Assembly (NCBI GenBank): GCA_016716085.1
Contig: JADJWY010000009.1
Coordinates: forward strand, 62,001-126,000
Source: Hahellaceae bacterium
Lineage (GTDB): Bacteria; Pseudomonadota; Gammaproteobacteria; Pseudomonadales; Oleiphilaceae
DNA length: 64,000 nucleotides
Direction: 5' to 3'
In this document: one piece after another, positions 43,538 through 50,382 of the stretch
Numbering within the stretch: position 1 is the first letter of the stretch
Layout: the number at the start of each line of letters is the position of its first letter
Notes under the pieces: generated by a model
Seen by the model: the letters and a program-made list of their open reading frames with translations, nothing else
Databases searched by the model: none
Told to the model about the DNA's origin: nothing
Program-made: the position numbers and the translations under genes

Positions 43538-44557
43538 CTAAAAGCCCTCCAGAACCATTTTGCCGCGCGCCTCGTGCGCCTCGAGTCGCGTATGGGCACG
43601 CCGTAGATTCGTCGCATTGATGAAGCCCAATTTTTCCTGCAGGGTCGTGCGAATTTTTCCGGCGTCGACCAGCGTTGATAACTCGGTGAGAATCTCCCGC
43701 TGTCTGAGCATATCCGGCGTCTGGAACATGGAACGTGTGAACATCAGCTCCCAATGCAGGGATAAGCTTTTGAGCTTGAGCTGACGAATATCGAGCAGTT
43801 GCTGTGGGTCGTCAATCAGCCCAAAGCGGCCCTGTGGCCTCAACGCGGTAACGATTTCGGAAAAGTGCTGGTCGGTCTGATTCAGGCAGACCGCATAAGG
43901 TACGTTGGCGATGCCAGCGACTTCCAGTTCCCGTGCCAGTGGCCGATTGTGGTTGATGACGATCTCGGCGCCCAGCGATTTGACCCACTCGCGGGATTCC
44001 GGGCGAGAGGCTGTGGCGGCCACCCGGTAACCCGTTAATTGCCGGATTAGCTGGATCATAATCGAACCAACCCCGCCCGCAGCGCCGACGACCAGAATCG
44101 TATCGTCAGGGCGGACAGGCTCTTTAGGCACCTGCAGGCGATCAAACAGCAATTCCCAGGCCGTCAGCCCGGTTAGTGGCAGCGCAGCGGCCTCCGCAAA
44201 CGAGAGGGTTTCGGGCTTGGGCCCCACTATCCGTTCATCGACGACCTGATATTCAGCGTTACTGCCTTGTCGGGTAATATCGCCTGCATACCACACTGCA
44301 TCGCCGACCTTAAAATGAGTGACTTTCGCGCCCACTGCGACCACTGTGCCGCAGGCATCCCAGCCCAGCACTTTGTAACTACCCAGCGGTGGAGCCGAGC
44401 GTTTGCGTACTTTCGTATCGACAGGATTGACCGAGACAGCCTGCACTTTCACCAGCAGGTCATGGGAGCCTGGCGTCGGTTGGGGAAGTTCGATATCCAG
44501 CAGGGCTTCCGGGTGATCAATGGGCAGAGATTGCAAATAACCGACGGCTTTCATCAT
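43538..44557 (-). CDS. Zinc-type alcohol dehydrogenase-like / quinone oxidoreductase family protein
   Basis: This 339-residue MDR-family protein has the start MKAVGYLQSLPIDHPEALLDIELPQP, VNPVDTKVRKR, VLGWDACGTVVAVG and the nucleotide-binding VVGAAGGVGSIMIQL near 160. It belongs to the zinc-containing-like quinone oxidoreductase group (ZAD/YhdH-like) and lacks the structural zinc Cys set, so NADPH-dependent reduction of quinones or enones is likely. Start at 44557 or 44554; a longer frame to 44734 would overlap the divergent regulator. The broken kinase follows. Confidence 0.86.
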   Translation of the reverse strand: MMKAVGYLQSLPIDHPEALLDIELPQPTPGSHDLLVKVQAVSVNPVDTKVRKRSAPPLGSYKVLGWDACGTVVAVGAKVTHFKVGDAVWYAGDITRQGSNAEYQVVDERIVGPKPETLSFAEAAALPLTGLTAWELLFDRLQVPKEPVRPDDTILVVGAAGGVGSIMIQLIRQLTGYRVAATASRPESREWVKSLGAEIVINHNRPLARELEVAGIANVPYAVCLNQTDQHFSEIVTALRPQGRFGLIDDPQQLLDIRQLKLKSLSLHWELMFTRSMFQTPDMLRQREILTELSTLVDAGKIRTTLQEKLGFINATNLRRAHTRLEAHEARGKMVLEGF

Positions 44558-44673
44558 GGCGAACTCGCTCTTAAAACCTTTTCCTAAACCTAGCACTTCC
44601 CACCAATTGTGGAAACTGTTGTTGAATTTCTTGCTATGGTTAGTAAAAAGACAATGAGCAGACGGAGCAGGGA

Positions 44674-46290
44674 ATGATCTCCCGTGAGTATCGCAATACC
44701 CGTTTTCTGATCGTGGATTCGCAATTGGAATCACGCTTGTTGCTGGAGCGCAAGCTCAAGGCACTGGGCGCCTGGTATATTGACGTTGCCGTGGACGGAC
44801 AACATGCAATCGACCGCTGTGGCAAAGGGCTCTTCGATGTGGTCATCTGTGAATACGCCCTGGAAGGACGCAACGGGCAGCATGTGTTGGAAGAGCTGCG
44901 TGAGCGTGCCCTGCTGCGCTTTACCTCCCTGTTTATCATGATGTCGGCGGAAACCACGCGGGAAATGGTGTTGGGTGCTATTGATCACCAACCTGACGCG
45001 TATATCTCCAAACCCATTGTTGAAAATGTGTTGCAACAGCGTCTGGATGCCTTACTGATCGACAATGAGAGTCTCTATGACATCCGTCATGCCATGGATA
45101 TGAAACGCACCAGTGAAGCCATTAATCGCTGCGAAGAAAAGATTCGTAAAGGCAGCAAATACCTGCGCTGGTGCGAAAAAACCGTGGCGGAGCTCTACCT
45201 GCAAACCAAGGCGTACCCGGAAGCGCTGCGTGTCTACAAACAGGTGCTGAATGAAAAGCCATTGGTGTGGGCCCAGTTAGGGATTGCAAGGGTCTATCTG
45301 GCGCTGGCGGAATATGAGCAGGCGGAAACCTTTTTGAAGCAGGTAATCAAAACCGCGCCGAATTGCCTGCATGCCTATGATCTGATGGCGGACTTATTGG
45401 TTGAAACCGGTCGTGCAGTCGAGGCTCAGGCGGTTCTGACCGATGCGGTGAACCGTTCACCCGCTGCGATTCGTCGCCACGCCCGCCTGGGAGACCTGAG
45501 TATGCACAATCAGGATGTCGAAACCGCCACGGAGGCTTTTCGCAATGCGGTGGAAATGGGAAGTCACAGCGTCTTTAACCGTCCAGAGAACCATATTGGG
45601 TATGCGCGCGCCCTGACTGAGAAAAGCGAGTCTGCACCCAAGGAGCTGCGAGATGATCTGGCCAGAGATGCACTGTCGGTACTGGAAAAAATGGCCTCAT
45701 CCCTGGAGGGGGGTGATCTGATTCACTTTCAGCGTTCGGTCATTGACGCGAAACTGCATCATCGCTTGCAGAATGAACCGGAGGAGGCCGCCAGCCTGGC
45801 GAAGGCGGAAGGGCTATATCAGCGCATTGGGCTGGAGCTGAAAAGTGAAAAGGCGCTGGAATACGCTGAAGCGCTGCTGGGTGCCGGAAAGGATACCCAG
45901 GCCGAGTTCATTCTTGCGCAGGTCTCGCTGCTTCATGCCGGGGATGAAAAAGTTATGCAGCGGGTGGCGCAGATTCGAGAGGAACCGGTCAGTGCCGGAG
46001 CCCGTCAACGGGCGGCAGAATTAAACAAGGAAGGGATCAAATTGGTCGAAAGTGGTGACTTTGCGGGCGCTATCCGTGTATTCACCGATGCGTTGGACTA
46101 CTCACCAAGGCATCCTGCATTGAACCTCAACCTGGTGCAGGTCATTGTCAAGTCGATGGAAAATCGTCAGACTGACGAGCAGTCGCTGAACTTGGCGAAA
46201 CAGTGTTTGGGGCGACTCGGCAATTTGCCGGAGAGCCACCGTCAATATGCCCGCTACCATCATTTGAAACAAAAGCTGGGCATACTTTAA
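44674..46290 (+). CDS. Receiver-TPR protein with Glu at the phospho-acceptor site
   Basis: This 538-residue cytoplasmic protein has an N-terminal receiver-like domain (residues 8-125) and TPR repeats from about 145 to the end (AELYLQTKAYPEALRVYKQVL, VYLALAEYEQAETFLKQVI, and a late AELNKEGIKLVESGDFAGAIRVFTDAL). In the receiver the acidic pocket is changed (FLIVDSQ) and the phospho-accepting Asp is Glu (VVICEYALEGRNG), while SAETTREM and the Lys of YISKPI remain. It may therefore act without phosphorylation as a scaffold. The ATG has GGAGCAGGGA ahead. The function is unknown. Confidence 0.87.
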   Translation: MISREYRNTRFLIVDSQLESRLLLERKLKALGAWYIDVAVDGQHAIDRCGKGLFDVVICEYALEGRNGQHVLEELRERALLRFTSLFIMMSAETTREMVLGAIDHQPDAYISKPIVENVLQQRLDALLIDNESLYDIRHAMDMKRTSEAINRCEEKIRKGSKYLRWCEKTVAELYLQTKAYPEALRVYKQVLNEKPLVWAQLGIARVYLALAEYEQAETFLKQVIKTAPNCLHAYDLMADLLVETGRAVEAQAVLTDAVNRSPAAIRRHARLGDLSMHNQDVETATEAFRNAVEMGSHSVFNRPENHIGYARALTEKSESAPKELRDDLARDALSVLEKMASSLEGGDLIHFQRSVIDAKLHHRLQNEPEEAASLAKAEGLYQRIGLELKSEKALEYAEALLGAGKDTQAEFILAQVSLLHAGDEKVMQRVAQIREEPVSAGARQRAAELNKEGIKLVESGDFAGAIRVFTDALDYSPRHPALNLNLVQVIVKSMENRQTDEQSLNLAKQCLGRLGNLPESHRQYARYHHLKQKLGIL

Positions 46291-46311
46291 CTGAGCTATG
46301 GGAGAAAACGT

Positions 46312-46626
46312 ATGAAAATTCAAGGTACCTTGATGGCGGCCATTCTGCTGTGTGGCGGCGTGGTTATGAATGCTCAGGCCGGCGACGCCGAAGCAGGGAA
46401 GGCCAAGGCTGCGGTATGTGCGGCGTGTCATGGGGCAGATGGCAAGGCCATGATTCCAACCTACCCCAACCTGAAAGGCCAGAATGAAGCCTATCTGGTT
46501 GAAGCACTGAAAGCCTACCGCGCCAAGAACCGCACGGGTGGGCAGGCGATGATTATGCAGGGACAGGCGGCGGCATTGACCGACGATGACATTGCCAACA
46601 TCGCTGCTTTCTACTCCAAGCTCTAA
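46312..46626 (+). CDS. Class I cytochrome c (c553/c5-like)
   Basis: This 104-residue periplasmic electron carrier has a signal peptide (ending NAQA) and one haem site CAACHGADGKAM at about residues 39-50. The axial Met is probably in QAMIMQGQAAAL near 82-84. PTYPNLKGQNEAYLVEALKAYRAKNRTG matches the helix pattern of the c553 class. It lies 21 bases after the REC-TPR gene with GGGAG ahead of the start. Confidence 0.92.
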   Translation: MKIQGTLMAAILLCGGVVMNAQAGDAEAGKAKAAVCAACHGADGKAMIPTYPNLKGQNEAYLVEALKAYRAKNRTGGQAMIMQGQAAALTDDDIANIAAFYSKL

Positions 46627-46635
46627 GCCTGGATG

Positions 46636-46665
46636 CTGCTACAGGATCAAACGATCCTGTAGCAG
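46636..46665. other. Perfect 13-bp hairpin between cytochrome c and ppnN
   Basis: CTGCTACAGGATC pairs with its complement around AAAC. It has no T tract on either strand, so it is not a standard terminator. It covers the ppnN stop and last codons. Confidence 0.6.
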
Positions 46666-48023
46666 GGCTTATAGGCTTTGCCGGGTAGTTTCATCCGGTT
46701 CTGTTTAACGAACGACTCCAGCAGCGCCGAGAGCGCGTCCAGCAGCTCCTTGTCTCCTGATATCTCGAAAGGGCCGTGCTTGGCGACTTCGCGCACGCCA
46801 TCTTCTTTCACGTTACCCGCCACAATGCCCGAAAAGGCACGACGAAGATTGGCGGCCAATTTGTGTTTGGGTTGATCCCTGTGCAAGTCGAGCCTGGCCA
46901 TGTTGGCGTGAGTCGGTACGAAAGGCACCTGGAACTCGGGATCAATTTTCAGCATCCAGTTGAAATAAAAGGCATCACTGGTCTGACGACGGTAAAAGGT
47001 CACATCCTTGATCCCTTTCTTGACTTCCAGCGCGACCAGTTCCGGGTCATCAATGATGATGCGATAGCGTCGGCGGGCTTCATCCCCCAGCGTCAAACCG
47101 ATGAACGCATCGATTTGTTTGAAGTACTCGGCGTTCTTGCTGGAGCCGGCAAATATAACCGGGAAGGACAGATCGGCGTTCGCCGGGTTGAGCAGAATCC
47201 CCAGCAGATAGAGAATTTCTTCGGCCGTGCCGACACCTCCCGGAAAAATAACGAAGGCATGACCGACGCGCACAAAGGCTTCCAGTCGTTTTTCGATATC
47301 TGGCAGGATCACCAGCTCATTGACGATGGGGTTGGGTGATTCGGCGGCGATAATGCCTGGCTCGGACAAACCAATATAACGCCCGTTACGAATGCGTTGT
47401 TTGCTGTGGGACACGGCAGCCCCTTTCATGGGGCCTTTCATGGCACCGGGGCCGCAACCCGTGCAGATATCCAGTCCTCTGAAGCCCAGGGCATGGCCGA
47501 CTTCTTTGGTAAATTCATATTCTTCGCGGCTGATGGAGTGCCCCCCCCAACACACCACATTGTTCGGCAGGCGTCCTGGAATCAGCACGCCTGAATTGCG
47601 CAGCATGTTGAAGATGAAGTTGGTAATCTCTTCGCTGGATGCCTCACCCAGCGGCTGTGTGCTACTGAACTGAGAGCTGGCATGAAGGATGTCCCTCAGT
47701 ACCGAGAACAGGTGTTCCTGGATGCCTTTGATCATTGCACCATCCACGAAGGCTTTCGGCGGTGCATTGATGACTTCCAGCTTGATCCCTCTCGGTTGTG
47801 GAATCAGCTTTATATCAAAATCCGAGTATTCGGCCAGTAGCGCCTGGGGGTCGTCGGTTTCCTGGCCGCAATTCAGCACCGCCAGTGCGCATTGACGAAA
47901 GACGCGGTAAAGCCCGGTATCGGTCGTACATTGCAAGAGATTGACCTCACGTTGTGAGATCAGATCCAGACTGCCTTTGGGTGAAATGCGGGCGGTGACT
48001 TTTTGTGTCGGCAACATGGGCAT
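46647..48023 (-). CDS. ppnN: Nucleotide 5'-monophosphate nucleosidase PpnN (YgdH, LOG family)
   Basis: PpnN splits pyrimidine and purine nucleoside monophosphates into base and ribose 5-phosphate and is modulated by (p)ppGpp in E. coli. The 458-residue product has the LOG-family Rossmann core: NVVCWGGHSISREEYEF, LDICTGCGPGAMKGPMKGA, and PGGVGTAEEILYLLGI with the PGGxGTxxE motif. N- and C-terminal flanking domains give the length typical of PpnN, well beyond the short plant-type LOG. Start at 48023, with a second Met two codons on. Confidence 0.94.
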   Translation of the reverse strand: MPMLPTQKVTARISPKGSLDLISQREVNLLQCTTDTGLYRVFRQCALAVLNCGQETDDPQALLAEYSDFDIKLIPQPRGIKLEVINAPPKAFVDGAMIKGIQEHLFSVLRDILHASSQFSSTQPLGEASSEEITNFIFNMLRNSGVLIPGRLPNNVVCWGGHSISREEYEFTKEVGHALGFRGLDICTGCGPGAMKGPMKGAAVSHSKQRIRNGRYIGLSEPGIIAAESPNPIVNELVILPDIEKRLEAFVRVGHAFVIFPGGVGTAEEILYLLGILLNPANADLSFPVIFAGSSKNAEYFKQIDAFIGLTLGDEARRRYRIIIDDPELVALEVKKGIKDVTFYRRQTSDAFYFNWMLKIDPEFQVPFVPTHANMARLDLHRDQPKHKLAANLRRAFSGIVAGNVKEDGVREVAKHGPFEISGDKELLDALSALLESFVKQNRMKLPGKAYKPCYRIV

Positions 48024-48070
48024 ATCCTTAGCTGAACATCAGCAGGCAGAGAGTGGGCGAGACCGGCGAG

Positions 48071-49213
48071 TCATCCGTACTCGTTTTCCCGGAAACGGTT
48101 CTGAACTTCAATGAGTTGCGACTCACAACGTATCATGGCCTTCACGCATTGGGAATCCCATTTGATACCTGCCTGACATCGCATCTCCCGAAAGGCTTCT
48201 TCATTACTCCAGGCGTGTTTGTAGGGGCGTGTACTGGTCAGCGCATCGAACACATCAGCGACGGTCACGATACGGGACTCCAGCGGAATCGCGTCGCCTT
48301 TCAGTCCTGCGGGGTACCCGTTTCCATCGACCTGCTCATGGTGATAGAGAGCAATATTGCGCAGCATGTCAATGTGGCTGACGCCAGACAGTCCGTGGTT
48401 TTCGATCAGCACATCAATCAGCTGTTGCCCATAGGCGGGGTGGCGCTGCATTTCATCTTTTTCATCCGCATCGAGCTGGCCTGGCTTGAGCAGGATTTTG
48501 TCGGGTACCTTGATCTTGCCCAGGTCGTGCAAAGGGGCGAACAGATAAATATGTTCAATGAAATCATCGCTAATGGCCTGGGTTTGTGCCAGTTCTGTGG
48601 CGATGATGCGGGCATAACGTGCCATGCGCTCCAGATGACTGCCGGTTTCCGGGTCGCGGGAGTGGGTAAGCTGAATGGCTGACTTGACCGTGGCGACCAA
48701 GGTGTTGATGTTGGACCGCTCATTGAAAACGACCAGCGTAACCATGTGTGCCATCATGTCGAGTTCGGTCAGGACCGATTCCAGAAAGCAGCTTGTCTCT
48801 CGACTATTAAAAAAGACAAAGCCCAGAAAGCGCTCGTTGTAGACCATTGGAAAGGTATAGGAACTCTGAAATCCAAGATCAAGCAACGCTTGTGTATGGG
48901 GAGGCAGGTTATGGGTTCCTCCAAAGGCGGCTTGCAGATCGGGAATGATCCTCGTCGCGCGGGTCGACCTCAAATGATCCAGCGACAGGCTCCCCTGAAG
49001 GGGTGCCTGGTAATGTTCCAGTGCCGGGTGTTTGGCGCCACACGACAGAAAGGTCTTTAGCTTGTCGTTCAGGGCATCGTAGACCGCTACCGCCATTCGC
49101 TCGATACCGGGATAGCGGTTACGGATATGGGCGTAGATTACTTCCAGCTTCTGCTGCGCATTACCGGGGTGGTTCAGCGCCTCAAGCCGATCTTGATGTG
49201 GAATTTCGGACAC
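48071..49213 (-). CDS. GAF-HD-GYP cyclic di-GMP phosphodiesterase-like protein
   Basis: This 380-residue protein has an N-terminal GAF-like sensor (about residues 25-175) and an HD-GYP domain with ETGSHLERMARYARIIATEL, the HD motif LHDLGKIKVPDKILLKPG, RHPAYGQQLI, and HHEQVDGNGYPAGLKGDAIPLESRIVTVADVFDALTS. The GYP motif is intact and metal-binding His/Asp residues are present, so hydrolysis of c-di-GMP is likely. It starts with GTG, with GAGAG ahead. It is upstream of ppnN on the same strand (47-base gap). Confidence 0.92.
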   Translation of the reverse strand: MSEIPHQDRLEALNHPGNAQQKLEVIYAHIRNRYPGIERMAVAVYDALNDKLKTFLSCGAKHPALEHYQAPLQGSLSLDHLRSTRATRIIPDLQAAFGGTHNLPPHTQALLDLGFQSSYTFPMVYNERFLGFVFFNSRETSCFLESVLTELDMMAHMVTLVVFNERSNINTLVATVKSAIQLTHSRDPETGSHLERMARYARIIATELAQTQAISDDFIEHIYLFAPLHDLGKIKVPDKILLKPGQLDADEKDEMQRHPAYGQQLIDVLIENHGLSGVSHIDMLRNIALYHHEQVDGNGYPAGLKGDAIPLESRIVTVADVFDALTSTRPYKHAWSNEEAFREMRCQAGIKWDSQCVKAMIRCESQLIEVQNRFRENEYG

Positions 49214-49295
49214 GACTCTCAGCCTTGATTGAAGGTGCTGATTTCAGTCTAGCCGAGGAATTGCGCACTGTGAGTCAATTCCTGTTGGATTATGG

Positions 49296-49802
49296 TTACT
49301 GAGCGTCGTAGACGTAGGCTTCAAAGCGATCGGCCGTCAATTGATAACCTGCTTCAGCCAGTTCGCTTGTGAAGGTGCTTGCCTGCAGGCGGCCATAGAC
49401 CCAAAAGGCGTCGTAAATCAGGTCGAACGACAGCGGTTTCTGGGTTTTGACATAAACGATCTGATTGGAAGGCGGTGGGGGAACATGCACGCAGGCACCC
49501 ATAAACGGCACCAGCAAAAGCTCTGTCACGCCCTCGTCGTTACCTTCCAGGGGGACCGCGAAGCCCGCGATTTTCACATCTTTGCCATTAAGCGCGGTTA
49601 CGACTGGGGCGCCGGCCTGGGGTGCATCGCCACCCGTGTACTGATCATGTTCAACATAGCCGCTGACGACAGATTGTTTCGCCGAGGCCGGGATCAACTG
49701 TTCCCACTTTAGCATTTCATAAGTTTTATCTTCGGCGATGACGGTAAGCGACAATCCCATCATGAGGATGAGCCCGCTTGTCTTTAGTAGGCGATGCAAC
49801 AT
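49296..49802 (-). CDS. DUF3299 exported protein
   Basis: This 168-residue protein has a signal peptide (SGLILMMGLSLTVIA) and the DUF3299 pattern: WEQLIPA, VRIAGF-like KIAGFAVPLEGN, and LLLVPFMGACVHVPPPPSNQIVYV with a conserved Cys-His, then ASTFTSELAEAGYQL. Members are periplasmic, often near ABC export or metal-trafficking genes, and have no proven function. It lies 82 bases before the HD-GYP gene on the same strand. Confidence 0.88.
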   Translation of the reverse strand: MLHRLLKTSGLILMMGLSLTVIAEDKTYEMLKWEQLIPASAKQSVVSGYVEHDQYTGGDAPQAGAPVVTALNGKDVKIAGFAVPLEGNDEGVTELLLVPFMGACVHVPPPPSNQIVYVKTQKPLSFDLIYDAFWVYGRLQASTFTSELAEAGYQLTADRFEAYVYDAQ

Positions 49803-50049
49803 GGAATCTCCTCCTGCGTCAGTGCCAGCAGGCCTGCGATCAGGTGAATCAGTGTGGATTTTCAGGCAGACGGGAGCGTGCCTGGACCTTGGGTAGTATC
49901 GCTAAAGACAGGATACTATCTCTAAAACAGTGGGAATTCCAAGCGCGTGTCGGTGAAAAGCGGGCGGAGGCAAAAGGAAGTGGTTCGATCGTCAACCTGG
50001 AACAACCACTTCCTTCTTCCGTGCAGGAAATCAGATCAGCTTACGGTCC
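49803..50049. other. Gap with an inverted repeat upstream of the DUF3299 gene
   Basis: TAGTATC at 49894-49900 and GATACTA at 49912-49918 form perfect arms 11 bases apart, about 95-115 bases before the DUF3299 start. This could be an operator. No small gene is evident. Confidence 0.35.
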
Positions 50050-50250
50050 TCATTCGTCAAAGTAATATTCGTCCAAATCGCGTCGCATGCGCCGGGTTTC
50101 CAGGTAATCTTCAATGGCGCGGCGAGTTTCAAGTTTCTTTTTACTGGAGACTTTTTCTTTAGTTTTTTTGTTTTCGTTTTCAGTTGCGTGGAGAACAGAA
50201 CCCAACAAAGCGTTGGAGCCGAGATCAATCGTTTGGTTCACAGTAGCCAT
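50050..50250 (-). CDS. PA3496-family small protein
   Basis: This 66-residue protein starts at 50250 with GAGAGGGG ahead. The basic, helical C-terminal half KLETRRAIEDYLETRRMRRDL followed by an acidic end (DEYYFDE) matches the PA3496 family of small proteins seen in Pseudomonas and relatives, tentatively tied to envelope integrity or regulation. The N-terminal half is Asn/Lys-rich and variable. It lies downstream of the GGDEF/EAL gene on the same strand. Confidence 0.8.
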   Translation of the reverse strand: MATVNQTIDLGSNALLGSVLHATENENKKTKEKVSSKKKLETRRAIEDYLETRRMRRDLDEYYFDE

Positions 50251-50382
50251 CTTGTTGTAACCCCTCTCGTTGGATACCTCTGCGGATATCACTGTAATTG
50301 TAATTGTTGACGATCGTGTGACAGGGATCTCAATATTACCATGGGTGATGGCCGTTGGGAACACCCTCAAGGCGCTCAAAAT

